Shown here in pieces: positions 17,621-26,683 of a DNA stretch of 64,000 bases. The notes beneath the pieces are model-generated. The model did no database searches. It had not been told where the DNA came from and saw only the letters and a list, made by a program, of their open reading frames with translations. The position numbers and the translations under genes were made by a program. Each line of letters starts with the position of its first letter. Within the stretch, counting starts at the first letter, position 1. Source of the stretch: Streptacidiphilus sp041262165 (GTDB lineage Bacteria; Actinomycetota; Actinomycetes; Streptomycetales; Streptomycetaceae); the NCBI RefSeq assembly GCF_041262165.1, contig NZ_JBGCBY010000039.1, positions 1 to 64,000 of the forward strand. Direction: 5' to 3'.

Positions 17621-17673
17621 ATCCGTGAGCCTCTCCGAACGCCGCCGGCCCCGTGCCTGGGGCGGATGACCGA

Positions 17674-17856
17674 CTACTGGACGACGAACTCGACGGGGAT
17701 GTTCCCGCGGGTCGCCTTGGAGTACGGGCAGGCGGCGTGGGCCTGCTCGACGAGCCTGCGGCCCGCCTCGCCCTGCAGCTCCATGGGCAGCGTCACCTGC
17801 AGCACTGCGGAGAGCGAGAAGCCGCCGTCCGCGTCGTCCTTGCCGATGCCGATGCA
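17674..17856 (-). pseudogene. Ohr/OsmC-type peroxiredoxin, C-terminal remnant
   Basis: IGKDDADGGFSLSAVLQVTL, then GRRLVEQAHAACPYSKATRG and NIPVEFVVQ form the last ~60 residues of organic hydroperoxide resistance proteins, including the second redox Cys (AACPYSKATRGNI). Upstream of about 17856 the family likeness stops, so the first redox Cys and half of the dimer fold are missing. Not functional. Confidence 0.8.
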
Positions 17857-18071
17857 CGGGAAGGTCGTCAGTGCGCTCGGTGATGAGCATGAGCATGGCC
17901 AGAACTGCAGTAGGGAAGATCGACGCGCCCCGAGCCAGGTCCGGCGCGACTTCGTCGGCCGGGGAGCAGCGGGGCGGGGCGCGTCGGTCGGCTCGGGCTC
18001 GCGGTAGAAGATTTCGAGATCGTCGACCTTCAGCGTGCCGTCGTCATCTCGAAACTCCTGCCTGCGTCCTG
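17857..18071. other. Junction stretch between Ohr remnant and SDR gene
   Basis: These 215 bases hold no gene I can defend. The Ohr N-terminus that should be here is absent, so this is probably unrelated DNA joined by a deletion. Confidence 0.4.
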
Positions 18072-18836
18072 CTACCAGGCTTGTTCGCTGGCGCGGACGA
18101 GGATCTCGTTGACGGCCACGCGGCGGTCGCGGGTGACGATGTAGGAGACCGCGTCGGCGATGTCCTCGGGGTGCAGCAGTTCGATGTCCTGGATCTGGGT
18201 CTCGATGGCCTGGCGGATGCCGTCGCGCAGGTGTGAGCTCAGTTCGGTGGCCACGGTGCCGGGCTCGACGACGCTGACCCGGAGGTGCTTCTGCATGACC
18301 TCCTGACGCAGGGCCTCGGTGAAGCCGTTGACGCCGAACTTGGTCAGGTTGTAGACGGCTGTCCCTGGTCGGGCGACCCGGCCTGCGGTTGAGCTGATGT
18401 TGACCAGGTCGGCCACCCGCCGCGGGGAGTCCTCCGCGGCACTGAGCAGGTGCGGCAGGGCGGCGTGGGTGGTGTAGAGCAGGCCTTGGACGTTGACGTC
18501 GAGCATGCGCTGCCATTCCTCGAGCGGGGAGTCCAGAGCCGGTCCGACGCCCATGAACCCGGCGTTGTTGACGAGTGTGTCCAGGCGGCCGAGCTCAGCA
18601 ACCACGCTCTCCACGGCCGCGGCGGCCTGCCGCTGGTCGGTGATGTCGGCCACGACGACGAAGGCGGTCCCGCCGTCGGCCCGGACCTTGTCCGCGAGGT
18701 CCTCCAGCCGGTCGCGCCGCCGTCCGAGGACGGCGACGGCCGCGCCCTGCGCGGCGAGGCTGCGTGCGGTTGCCTCGCCGATTCCGCTGCTGGCGCCGGT
18801 CACCAGCGCCACCGTGTCCTGCAGTCGTCCGGTCAT
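18072..18836 (-). CDS. Classical SDR-family oxidoreductase
   Basis: 254 residues: TGASSGIG cofactor motif at 14-21, NNAG near 91, SST region near 149 and YNLTK (Tyr and Lys of the active site) near 162. The closing segment EDIADAVSYIVTRDRRVAVNEILVRA is typical of the YdfG/clavaldehyde-dehydrogenase-like group. ATG 18836 has GGAGG at 8 bases. The gene lies 4 bases after the VOC gene and is the last of a three-gene operon (SDR 20050, VOC 19266, SDR 18836). The substrate is unknown. Confidence 0.92.
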   Translation of the reverse strand: MTGRLQDTVALVTGASSGIGEATARSLAAQGAAVAVLGRRRDRLEDLADKVRADGGTAFVVVADITDQRQAAAAVESVVAELGRLDTLVNNAGFMGVGPALDSPLEEWQRMLDVNVQGLLYTTHAALPHLLSAAEDSPRRVADLVNISSTAGRVARPGTAVYNLTKFGVNGFTEALRQEVMQKHLRVSVVEPGTVATELSSHLRDGIRQAIETQIQDIELLHPEDIADAVSYIVTRDRRVAVNEILVRASEQAW

Positions 18837-18840
18837 GTCG

Positions 18841-19266
18841 TTATCCTCCGTGCGTTTCAGTGGTGTGTTGTAGCAGTTCGATGAGGTTGCCCTCGGGGTC
18901 GGCCACGTAGGCGAAGCGGATCCCGGGCCGCCGGGCCGGGGCCGGTCGGGAGATGGAGCGGGCACCGCAGGCGACTGCGTTGTCGACGGCCGCGTCCAGG
19001 TCGTCCACGGTCAGGGCCCAGTGGAAGTAGCCCTGGACGCCTGCGGCCTCTACGGGGTCGGCGAAGTGCTGCGGTGCCGAGCCGGCGCGTTGGGTGAGCT
19101 CGACCGCGGTGCCGCCGGGGCGGCTGAGGAGCGCTATCCGGATGCCGGCGTCGGGTATCTCGGTCCGGTGTTCGTCGTGGAAGCCGAACGCTTCGATGTA
19201 GAAGCGGCGCTGCCGCTTGATGTCGGCGACCGACAGCCCGATGTGATCGAAGGAGATGGTGGACAT
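18841..19266 (-). CDS. VOC-family (glyoxalase-like) protein
   Basis: 141 residues forming two beta-alpha-beta3 modules: STISFDHIGLSVADIKRQRR with the first metal-ligand-type His, and FAYVADPEGNLIELLQHT with the terminal Glu. ATG 19266 is chosen because GAGAGGAG lies upstream; an ATG at 19287 has no ribosome site. It is the middle gene of a tight operon between two SDR genes (22 and 4 base gaps), so it probably acts on the same metabolite, for example as an isomerase or dioxygenase. That role is inferred. Confidence 0.88.
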   Translation of the reverse strand: MSTISFDHIGLSVADIKRQRRFYIEAFGFHDEHRTEIPDAGIRIALLSRPGGTAVELTQRAGSAPQHFADPVEAAGVQGYFHWALTVDDLDAAVDNAVACGARSISRPAPARRPGIRFAYVADPEGNLIELLQHTTETHGG

Positions 19267-19288
19267 GGCCTGTTGTGCTCCTCTCATG

Positions 19289-20050
19289 TCAGCGGGCGGT
19301 GTATCCGCCGTCGACCGGGAGGGCTGTGCCGGTGACGAAGCTGGAACGGTCGGAGCACAGCCACACGACGGCGTCGGCGATCTCGTGGGGTTCGGCGATC
19401 CTGCCGATCGGGTGGGCAGCGATTCGGGCCGCCATCACCTCGGGCGAGCGACCTTCGGCGATCAGCGGTGTGTTGACCAGGCCGACGACCAGGGCATTGA
19501 CCCGGATGCCGTCCGGCCCGTAGTCGAGGGCGGCCGTCCGGGTGAGTCCGACGACGCCGTGCTTGGCCGCGGTGTACCCGGCGAAGCCCGCCACCCCGAC
19601 GACGCTCGCTCCTGAGCCGATATTGACGATGGACCCGAAGCCCTGCGCCTGCATCCGGCGCAGCTGGTACTTCATCGACAGGAACGTGCCGCGCAGATCG
19701 ACAGCGATCATGCGGTCGAAGGTCTCGGTGGGGTAGTCGGCCAGCTTGCGCAGATCGTCGCCGCCGCTGATCCCGGCGCTGTTGACGCCGAAGTCCAGTC
19801 GCCCGGAGTCGCCGACCGCCACCTGGACCGCATGGGCGACCGACTCCTCATCGCTGACGTCGCACTCCACAGGGCGGGCGGCGCCACCGACTTCGGTGAT
19901 CATTCGAACGGTCTCCTCCAGCGAGGCCACCGTGCGCCCGGCGACCGTCACGGTGCAGCCGGCGGCTGCCAGGGCGAGTGCCGAGGCGCGGCCGATGCCG
20001 GTTCCACCGCCGGTGACCAGTGCCGTGGTGCCTTCGAAGAAGTTGTCCAT
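19289..20050 (-). CDS. Classical SDR-family oxidoreductase
   Basis: 253 residues: TGGGTGIGRASA (cofactor loop), VNSAGISGG near 90, a GSGAS serine region near 145 and YTAAK near 158, with the tail SFVTGTALPVDGG. It looks like a complete 3-ketoacyl-ACP-reductase/glucose-dehydrogenase-type SDR. It heads a three-gene operon with a VOC protein and another SDR. The ribosome site is AGAGGAC. No operator was seen upstream; a broken DJ-1 gene lies there instead. Confidence 0.92.
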   Translation of the reverse strand: MDNFFEGTTALVTGGGTGIGRASALALAAAGCTVTVAGRTVASLEETVRMITEVGGAARPVECDVSDEESVAHAVQVAVGDSGRLDFGVNSAGISGGDDLRKLADYPTETFDRMIAVDLRGTFLSMKYQLRRMQAQGFGSIVNIGSGASVVGVAGFAGYTAAKHGVVGLTRTAALDYGPDGIRVNALVVGLVNTPLIAEGRSPEVMAARIAAHPIGRIAEPHEIADAVVWLCSDRSSFVTGTALPVDGGYTAR

Positions 20051-20079
20051 GTCCTCTGTGGCCTTTCTTCCCTACTTGA

Positions 20080-20169
20080 TCTTGTTCGACGTCGTCGGGT
20101 GGTCGTCTACGGCAGTGCCTTGAGCAGTCGCTACTTGGCTCCGGTCATCACGAACAGCAGCTTCGCCAT
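20080..20169 (-). pseudogene. DJ-1/PfpI gene remnant (start only)
   Basis: From ATG 20169, with the strong site GGAGGAG upstream, MAKLLFVMTGAK matches the start of the intact gene at 1468-2163 (MAKVLFIVSGAT). A TAG then stops it where Tyr should be, and weak likeness (LLKALP for VLKDGT) with a second TAG continues to about 20080. The ribosome site survives although the gene does not. Confidence 0.65.
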
Positions 20170-20353
20170 CGTCGACCACTCCTCCGGTCCGAGTTCGCGG
20201 CCTGCGTCCGCACTGCGGAACCGCCGCCTGGATCCACGGTCCCGCGCGAAGCGGGCGGTCGCACCCGCGGGACACCCTGGTCGCAGCCCTGGCCGGGCGG
20301 CGGGATCGAGGGGACTCGGGTCCCTGACGCGGGGAGGGGAGCGGGTGGCTCCG

Positions 20354-21313
20354 TCAGGCTGTCGTTGCGGCGGACCCGAGCATGTCGAGGGAGACCTGCC
20401 ACAGGCGGGCCGCGTGCTGGGGGTCCATGGCGTGGGCGGCCACTCCGCGGCGCACACCGGGTCGGTGCGGGCCGGCCTCGTTGCAGTCTTCGAAGTACCG
20501 GCCGCTCGCGCCTTCGACCAGCGGGGAGGCGGCGAGCAGTACCGAGGTCGCGGCGCCCTGTTCGATGTTCTTCCAGGACACGTCGGTGCTGGTGGCGTCG
20601 AAGGAGGTCGGGCTGTTGGTGATGTCCCCGATGTGGCGGCCGAGTCGGGTGCTGGTGATGCGGCCGGGATTGAGGGCGTTGACGGCGATCAGCTCGGACG
20701 CCCAGCGGCGGCCCGCCTCGACGGTGAACAGGACGTTGGCGGTCTTGGACTGGCTGTAAGCCGCCCAGGGGTCGTACGGGTGCTGCTCGAAGTTGATGTC
20801 GTCGAAGAGCACGTCGCCGTTGACGTGGCCGACCGAGCTGACGGCGACCACACGCGCGCCGCGGGCTGCCGCCATGGCGGTGTGCAGGCCGGTGGCGAGG
20901 GCGAAGTGGCCGAGGTGGTTGGTGGCGAACTGCATCTCCCATCCCTCCTTGGTCCGCTCCAGCGGTGTGGCCATCACGCCGGCGTTGAGGACCAGGATGT
21001 GCAGCGGCTCCTGCCAGGCCTTGGCGAAGGAGCGCACTGAGGTCTGGTCGGCGAGGTCGAGCATCTCGGCGCGCACGGTTCCCGGGCCGGTTGTCGGGGT
21101 GATCTCCTCGGCGACCTGCACGCCAGCGGCCAGGTCGCGGACGCCGATGGTGACGTCGGCGCCGGCATCGGCCAGGACGCGGGCGGTTTCGCGTCCGATG
21201 CCGGAGGCTCCCCCGGTGACGATGGCACGCCGACCGTGGAGGTCGACGCCGGTCAGCACTTCCGCTGCGGTCGTCTGCGCCCCGAACGGGGTGGTGATGA
21301 GGTTGTCGGTCAT
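20354..21313 (-). CDS. SDR-family oxidoreductase (WWOX/retinol-dehydrogenase-like)
   Basis: 319 residues, longer than classical SDRs: TGGASGIGRETA cofactor motif at about 34-45, LNAGVMATPLE near 111, SSVGHVNGD near 158 and YSQSKTANVLF near 186. The insertion between motif and tail and the VNALNPGRI segment match plant/retinol-type SDRs. ATG 21313 has GGAGAG. It is divergent from the TetR gene at 21477, and two perfect palindromes lie between them, so TetR repression is likely. The substrate is unknown. Confidence 0.9.
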   Translation of the reverse strand: MTDNLITTPFGAQTTAAEVLTGVDLHGRRAIVTGGASGIGRETARVLADAGADVTIGVRDLAAGVQVAEEITPTTGPGTVRAEMLDLADQTSVRSFAKAWQEPLHILVLNAGVMATPLERTKEGWEMQFATNHLGHFALATGLHTAMAAARGARVVAVSSVGHVNGDVLFDDINFEQHPYDPWAAYSQSKTANVLFTVEAGRRWASELIAVNALNPGRITSTRLGRHIGDITNSPTSFDATSTDVSWKNIEQGAATSVLLAASPLVEGASGRYFEDCNEAGPHRPGVRRGVAAHAMDPQHAARLWQVSLDMLGSAATTA

Positions 21314-21398
21314 AACGCTCTCCGTGAAGACGGTGGAATGGGGGCGGCAAGGGTGCGGCTGGTGGCGCGGAGGCGCAGGGCCGTCGTACCCTCATATC

Positions 21399-21444
21399 CG
21401 GAACTGGTTCCGGTTCGACTCAACAGTAAGCGGAACTGGTTCCG
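21399..21444. promoter_or_regulatory. Paired TetR operators in the SDR/TetR intergenic region
   Basis: CGGAACTGGTTCCG occurs twice, at 21399-21412 and 21431-21444, each with perfect 6-bp arms (CGGAAC/GTTCCG) around TG. The centres are 32 bp apart, about three helical turns, so two dimers could bind the same face. The sites lie between the divergent starts at 21313 and 21477. Confidence 0.8.
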
Positions 21445-21476
21445 TTTGCAAGCGGATGGCGAGAGGGGAGTCGGGA

Positions 21477-22079
21477 GTGGCTGATGACGAGGGACGCGCG
21501 GTGCGGCCCCGCAGGGTGCTGCGCGCCGACGCGCAACGCAACGAGGACCTGCTGCTGAAGGCAGCAGCAGCAGCCTTCGCCAGCGTGGGAGCGGACGCCT
21601 CGGTCAAGGACATCGCCCGCGAGGCCGGTGTCGGCGTCGGCACGCTCTACCGCCGGTTCCCGTCGAAGGAGCTGCTGATCGAGGCGGTCTACCGGCACGA
21701 GGTGGAGCGCCTGTGCGAGGCGGCACCGCGCCTTGCGGCCACGCAGCCACCGGTTGACGCACTGCGGACCTGGATGGAGAACTTCATCGACTTCATGGCC
21801 GCCAAGCACGGCATGGCCGACGCGCTGCGGGTGGTGCTGACCGACGACGGTGAGAGGATGCAGACCCGGGCCCTGCTCGCCGAGGCCATCGACCACCTGC
21901 TCACCCCGGGGGAGGGGCAGTCGGTGGCGCGGCCGGGGGTCAACGCCCAGGACGTACTGATGGCCCTCGGCGGAATCAGTCTCATGGCCGCCGACGAGGG
22001 ACAGCGCGACCTGGCCACCAGACTCATCGACCTGCTGCTGCACGGCATCGTGGGGACCGGCACGGTGGCCGGGGCCTAG
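21477..22079 (+). CDS. TetR-family transcriptional regulator
   Basis: 200 residues: RNEDLLLKAAAAAFASVGAD, then ASVKDIAREAGVGVGTLYRR and FPSKELLIEAVYRHEVE give a textbook TetR HTH (about residues 18-65), followed by an all-helical effector domain. GTG 21477 is preferred to ATG 21456 because GAGAGGGGAG ends 8 bases before it. It is divergent from the SDR at 20354-21313 with duplicated palindromic operators between. It is probably an autoregulated local repressor of that SDR; the ligand is unknown. Confidence 0.9.
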   Translation: MADDEGRAVRPRRVLRADAQRNEDLLLKAAAAAFASVGADASVKDIAREAGVGVGTLYRRFPSKELLIEAVYRHEVERLCEAAPRLAATQPPVDALRTWMENFIDFMAAKHGMADALRVVLTDDGERMQTRALLAEAIDHLLTPGEGQSVARPGVNAQDVLMALGGISLMAADEGQRDLATRLIDLLLHGIVGTGTVAGA

Positions 22080-22114
22080 TCGGAATGCGGGGAGACCTCG
22101 TTCGGGCTCGCGCG

Positions 22115-22364
22115 CTGCCGGTGATTGCGCCGCTCGCTCGCTTTCGGACAGACCACCCCACACCCCGTACGGCTGCCGTGTGAGGAGCGCGAAGCGAGCG
22201 CATGCATCCTGGAGGCGGCACCGCCGGCACACTGCACGGGCAACATTCTCGCGGTTTCGCCGCCCACTTCCCCGCTCTCCGCTGGGTGAGAAGAAGACCG
22301 TGCTGTCCATTCCACGGCAGGCGGCGAGCAACCGCCACTCCCAGAACTCGGCCAGACGTGGACG
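22115..22364 (-). pseudogene. WhiB-like Fe-S regulator, fragment
   Basis: The frame reads EFWEWRLLAACRGMDSTVFF, then AVCRRCRLQDACARF and PYGVWGGLSESERAA. It contains the four cluster-binding cysteines (CRG, CRRC, DAC) and the GVWGG turn. No in-frame start lies upstream: before about 22364 the DNA encodes the tail of an SsgA-like protein in another frame. Downstream the frame stays open into the antisense of the TetR gene. I read it as a fragment without its own start or natural end, though a TTG start at 22331 cannot be excluded. Confidence 0.6.
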
Positions 22365-22626
22365 TCGTCGGCGCCGGTGGGCCGATGCTGTCCGCTCATG
22401 AGGAGTTTGCGCCCAGTACCCACTGCACCGTGTGATTGCCGTAGACGTGGAATTTCGTGGTCACGGCATGAGGATCAGCGCTTTCGTAGCGCAGATCCGT
22501 TCGGACGGGCGAGACCACCGCATTCGCAGCGAAGAAGCGGACAACTACGCGACCCAAAATCGGAGTCGGGCCGGAAAGCCTGTCTTCGTCGCAGGTGGGC
22601 ACGTCGCCGTCTTGGAAATCCTTCAT
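22360..22626 (-). pseudogene. SsgA-like sporulation/cell-division protein, frameshifted and truncated
   Basis: From ATG 22626 (GGGAGGT site), VRTDLRYESADPHAVTTKFH and VQWVLG are the SsgA/SsgB core. The frame then hits a TGA at 22396-22398. In the next frame GRKLLMSGQHRPTGADDVHVW continues exactly as SsgA-like proteins do (their GDVHVWP block), so a one-base change near 22415 split the gene. After VWPSSG the WhiB fragment takes over. SsgA-like proteins are specific to sporulating actinomycetes, which helps place the organism. Confidence 0.7.
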
Positions 22627-22657
22627 CGTCGAGACCTCCCAGTCGGCCGGCGTAGGT

Positions 22658-23087
22658 TCATTCAGTGGGGCCGAGCCGGGCGCCCTGGTTGAGTTCGAAG
22701 TCGCCGCGCTGCTGGAGGCATTGCGCGAGGGCTTCGCGCACCCGCCGCTGTGTGCCGGGCCAGGTGCCGGACTCGCTGAAGACCGTCCGCGCCTCCAGCA
22801 GGTCCTCGTCCGACGGCGTACCCGCCCGCTTGTTGATCTGCGCCTTCGCCCTGACGATGGCGGGCCGTTCGAAGCCGACGATGCGGCCAGCGAATCGGTC
22901 GACGAAGAGGGAACTTCTGGCCCCCTGGGGAACCTGAGCGCGGTCATCGCCCCCGTGGCCAGAGGAATTCAATGACCGTCCACAGGACGGTCTCCGGATC
23001 GATGAGGGTGAGGGGTGGGTTGTCGAAGGTGGCCCGCCAGTAGGCATCCGACTGCTTGCTGATGACCAGGGGGGATGAATCGGTCAT
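22658..23087 (-). pseudogene. Enoyl-CoA hydratase with large internal deletion
   Basis: ATG 23087 starts a 45-codon N-terminal piece (YWRATFDNPPLTLIDPETVL) of the crotonase fold, ending in a stop near 22950. In another frame the C-terminal helices follow: FVDRFAGRIVGFERPAIVRA, then SESGTWPGTQRRVREALAQC and LQQRGDFELN. About 150 central residues, including both oxyanion-hole loops and the catalytic acids, are missing. It was an enoyl-CoA hydratase/isomerase gene. Confidence 0.75.
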
Positions 23088-23232
23088 GGTGATCCTCGCT
23101 CTCTCGGCAGACACCGGCCCGTTTCATGCGCACATCGGTACTTGGAATCACGGTCGCGCTCCGGGCTGCCCTTCGCATCGGGGGATGCCCCTGGCCGGCG
23201 GCCCGTGCCCGTGCGCGGCGGGTGCAGCCCTG

Positions 23233-24630
23233 TTATTCGGGCCGGGTGCCGGTCAGCGCGACGCCGAGCTGTCTGCGGGAACTGATGCCGAGTTTTGCGA
23301 ACACCTTGCGCAGATGCCATTCGACCGTGCGCGGGCTGATGAACAGCTGTGTGCTGATGTCCGGGTTGGTCAGTCCGTCGCGGGCGAGCCGGGCGATCAG
23401 CGCCTCCTGTGCGGTGAGCCGGTCTGCTGTCTCGACAGCGTGCTTGCGTACGTTCTGGCCGGTGGCCGCCAGCTCCTGGCGGGCGCGCTCCGCGAAGCCC
23501 TCGGCCGCCATTGCGGAGAGCATCTCGTAGGCGCGGTGCAGTTGTTCGCGTGCTTCGGTGCGACGGTTCTCGTGTCGTAGCCATTCGCCGTAGAGCAGAT
23601 GCACGCGGGCCAGTTCCATCCGCAGCCGGGTGCGGCCCAGCCGCTCGATCGCCTCGCGGTAGAGCCGCTCGGCGTGCTCGCCCCGGCTCACCAGGGCCCG
23701 TGAGCGCGCTTCGATTCCGAGCGCCCATGCGGTGCCGCTGGCGCTGGTGGTTTCCGAGAGCCGCCGCAGGGCGTCGGTCGCGCGCTCGGGTGATCCGCTC
23801 CGAGCGGCTGCTTCGATCAGTTCGATCGTCGACCAGGCAGCCAGTCCCAGGTCGTTCTGGTTCTCACTGCCCGCTTCGGCTGCGGCCAGGGCCTCGTCAT
23901 AGCGGCCGATGCCGTTGCACAGCATCGCGTTCGCCCATGCCGTGGTTGTCATCCCGATGCCTTCGCCGCGCTGTACGACTTCCTTTCTGGTGGACTCGAT
24001 GAGTATCCGGGCCTCGTCCTCGCGGCCTCGCAGCGCTGCCAGGCCGAGGGCGCCGTAGGGTGTCATGCTGCCTCCCGTCACCTCTATCGCTGCGTGTGCT
24101 TCGTCGGTCAGCACCGCCGCGACGGCGCTGACCGACGAAGAACAACAACAGGACGGCGCGGGAGTTGAGTGCGAGGGGGAGCTCGCTGAGCGCGCCGGCG
24201 TCGGCGGCATGCTCGACATGCCACCTGGAGAGGGTGTCCCAGGTGTCCACATCCCAGAGATGAAAGGCCGCGTTGCAGGCCGGCATCAGCCAGTGAAGCT
24301 CCTGCTGATCGGACAGCTCGCGCTCGAAGGCGCTCAGCGACTGCCGCAGAATCGGCAGTCCGGCCGCATAGCCCTCGGTGTCGTGCGCTGCCAAGCCGTC
24401 CAGCAGCAGATCGGGTGCGCGCGGCGGGTGTGAGGGCGGTGCTGCGCGGGCCGAACGGGCGACCTCCGGCGGGCTGCCGCCGGGGACGGCCAGGCGCCCC
24501 GCGAACAGCGCGGCGTTCACCGCGTCCAGGTAGGTCGTACGCGGCGGGGCGTGATGGTGATGGTGCCGAGCGCGACGTCGTCGGCGCGGTGGAACCAGAG
24601 ATCTTGGAGGAGAGCGTCAGCCACGACCGT
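23233..24630 (-). pseudogene. LAL-type LuxR regulator lacking its ATPase domain, frameshifted
   Basis: The C-terminal LuxR HTH is complete: LTAQEALIARLARDGLTNPD, then FISPRTVEWHLRKVFAKLGI. Before it lie about 280 residues of helical TPR-like repeats. The 5' part (from about 24630, LLQDLWFHRADDVALGTITI) is in two other frames, with breaks near 24525 and 24120. The AAA/NACHT-type ATPase domain that starts LAL regulators (about 450 residues) is absent. Such regulators control pathway-specific transcription; this one is a relic unless the HTH half is still expressed from an internal start. Confidence 0.75.
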
Positions 24631-25462
24631 TCATGATCGCGGTTCCAGTGACGCTCCGTGGCCCTGGCACGGAAAGAGATCCAGAACCAATTTTGCAGGA
24701 GCGTTGACAGGCGTGCTCGACTTGGTTGCCGCACACGTACTCGTCGTACGCGTTGAGCTTGCTGGCTGCTGGGCGGGTGAGGTTTGGGCCGGAGGTTCAC
24801 TGCGTACGCGTTCAGGTGAGGGGTAATTTGCCGTACTTGGCAGGGTAGGCGGAGTCGGCAGCGGTCCAGCGCGGTGTCGGTGACGTGGTCGAAGTGGACG
24901 TCGATACAGGGGTGAAGTCGCGGGCAACGTCAAGGACGGAATCGGTCGCCCTCGACACCGCGCCGGCGCGGGGGCTCGTCACCCTGTACCTGCAGAACGG
25001 CAACAAGTTGTGGCTGAAGCGGGACGTGACCGCGCTTGCCAACAAGTACCACGGAGACTCGAAGCTGTTCACGCTGTATGCCGACAGCGCTGGCGGAGCC
25101 CCTGTCTGGTCGAGGTCGGGGTCCTTTGCTGTGCGGGCACGATGTCCGTATAGGGCGGAATGTACGCCCCCGACATGAATCGGCAACATCGAGGTAACAA
25201 TCGGTAGGGATCGTCTGGGATGCGAGGCGTTCCCGGGCCTGACGCAGGTGTCGCCTCGCCCCCCACGCGCAAGGGGTCGTCCGCGTCCCGGCCCGCACTC
25301 CTGGCCAGGCGTGGGGAGTGGTTGCCCTTCGCATCTGTTTCGCCGTCCCAGGTGGGGACATCGCGGAGGCACCGGCCGGGGCACCGGGGCGCCGGAGCTG
25401 CGGGTCTCACTGGACCGGATTTGCTGCCGGGCCCCTTGGTCTGCCGCGGGAGGCGAGGGCCA
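24631..25462. other. Stretch without a recognised gene
   Basis: One plus-strand frame (about 24885-25178) looks protein-like: ARGLVTLYLQNGNKLWLKRD followed by ALANKYHGDSKLFTLYADSA. It has no likely start and a TAG interrupts its upstream continuation near 24845. The minus strand is Thr/Ser-rich and less convincing. I do not recognise either. From 25190 to 25462 nothing is supported except the GGGAGGCGAG ribosome site of the STAS gene. Confidence 0.35.
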
Positions 25463-25822
25463 GTGTCACTGCACATTCGCACCCTGCCGGGCTGCGTGGT
25501 TGTTACGCTGCCGCCCGAGGTCGACCTGGCCAACATCGGTCAGGTCACACTCTGCGCGCGCGACCAGCTCTGGGACCGCCTGGCCGAGCTCCGAGCTGTC
25601 GTGTTCGACCTCACCCGAACCTCCTTCATCGGCTCCGAAGCCGGCGGGTTGATCACCGAGACCTGGCACCGAGGCCGACAGGCAGGCGTGCCGGTATGCG
25701 TGGCCGCCCCCTCACCGCTGCACCGGCGGATACTCCGGGTCCTCGGTCTGGACCGGACCGCACTGTTCCGCGATATGCAGCAGGCCGTCAGCGGCCTGCA
25801 CCCCATGGACAACGACGGATAG
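25463..25822 (+). CDS. STAS-domain anti-sigma-factor antagonist-like protein
   Basis: 119 residues making one STAS domain: VVVTLPPEVDLANIGQVTLC, then LRAVVFDLTRTSFIGSEAGG, where the Ser of the phosphorylation-type loop is in FIGSEA, and RRILRVLGLDRTALFRDMQQ at the end. Such proteins (SpoIIAA/RsbV/BldG type) bind anti-sigma kinases and are regulated by phosphorylation at that Ser. The start is GTG 25463 with GGGAGGCGAG upstream. No anti-sigma or sigma gene is adjacent; an ATPase remnant of the anti-sigma type lies 8 kb away at 33782. Confidence 0.8.
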   Translation: MSLHIRTLPGCVVVTLPPEVDLANIGQVTLCARDQLWDRLAELRAVVFDLTRTSFIGSEAGGLITETWHRGRQAGVPVCVAAPSPLHRRILRVLGLDRTALFRDMQQAVSGLHPMDNDG

Positions 25823-26057
25823 CAGCCCCCGGCGGCACTCAGCCTGGTCATCGTCGCGGACCGCCCTGAATGGAGCCCTTGCCCAAGGCCGGGTAGCGAG
25901 AAGCCGCTGTGCACAGCCCCTCATCGCGAGCGACCCCAGCGTCTGAGTCCTTGATCCGTGTTCGGGTATCACTCGCCGTCGCCGTTCACGCCAGCTGCCG
26001 CACGGCATCCGCCGGACAACAGGGAGGGGGAGTGATCGAGCGCAGAGCGTTCCCCGC
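25823..26057. other. Intergenic stretch before inverted-repeat copy B
   Basis: About 235 bases with no supported gene, hairpin or IS end. Confidence 0.35.
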
Positions 26058-26683
26058 GGGCAGTACACCTGCCTGGAGAGCGTCAGCCGGTGCAGTGGCA
26101 GCCGCACCCGCTGCCGGAGACAGTGGAAAGCACGCAGGCTGACGTGATGCACGTTTCCAGCAGACACGGAGGTGCGCGATGAGCGAGGCGGCTGCGGTAC
26201 ACGCCCCACGGATCGTGGTCGGCGTCGATGGTTCCGAACCCTCGAAAGCTGCCCTGCGGTGGGCCGTCCGGCAGGCTGAACTGACCGGCGACGCCCTTGT
26301 GGCGGTAACCGCCTGGGACTTCCCGCACAACTGGACCGGCTGGTCCCCGCCCGGGGAGCCCTCCTTCGACTGGGAGGACAGCGCCCGCAAGATCCTCACC
26401 GAGACCATCGATGAAGCCATCGGGCCCGATCATCCCGTCGAGATCGGTACCCGAGTTGTCCAGGGCCACCCGGCCGGCTGCTGGACGAAGCCCAGGGCGC
26501 CGCGTTGCTGGTTGTGGGGAACCGCGGGCACGGCGGGTTCCCCGAAGCCCTGCTCGGCTCCGTCGGACAGCACCTCACCCACCATGCCACCTGTCCCATC
26601 CTCATCGTCCGCGGCCCGCAACCCCGCTGAGGCGGACACGCGCTGATGAGGCTCAGGGCGATGCTTGCGAGGCATTCCAGACA
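26058..26683. repeat. Large inverted repeat, copy B (frameshifted USP gene)
   Basis: Reverse complement of 2411-3040 with a few substitutions and one 4-bp deletion near 26480. It spans the USP upstream region, the gene and about 50 bp downstream. The two copies are separated by about 23 kb in opposite orientation, so recombination between them would invert that segment. Confidence 0.9.
26179..26630 (+). pseudogene. Universal stress protein gene inactivated by a 4-base deletion
   Basis: The first ~100 codons are almost identical to the USP at 2464-2919 (RIVVGVDGSEPSKAALRWAV and so on). In the intact gene GGCGTGTTGCTGG encodes AGVLLD; here four bases are missing (GGCTGCTGG), so the frame changes after HPAG and the ATP-binding GxxG-x9-G motif is lost. 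The old stop is still visible at 26628-26630. If translated, the shifted frame ends at 26646. The ribosome site GGAGGTG is unchanged. Confidence 0.92.
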
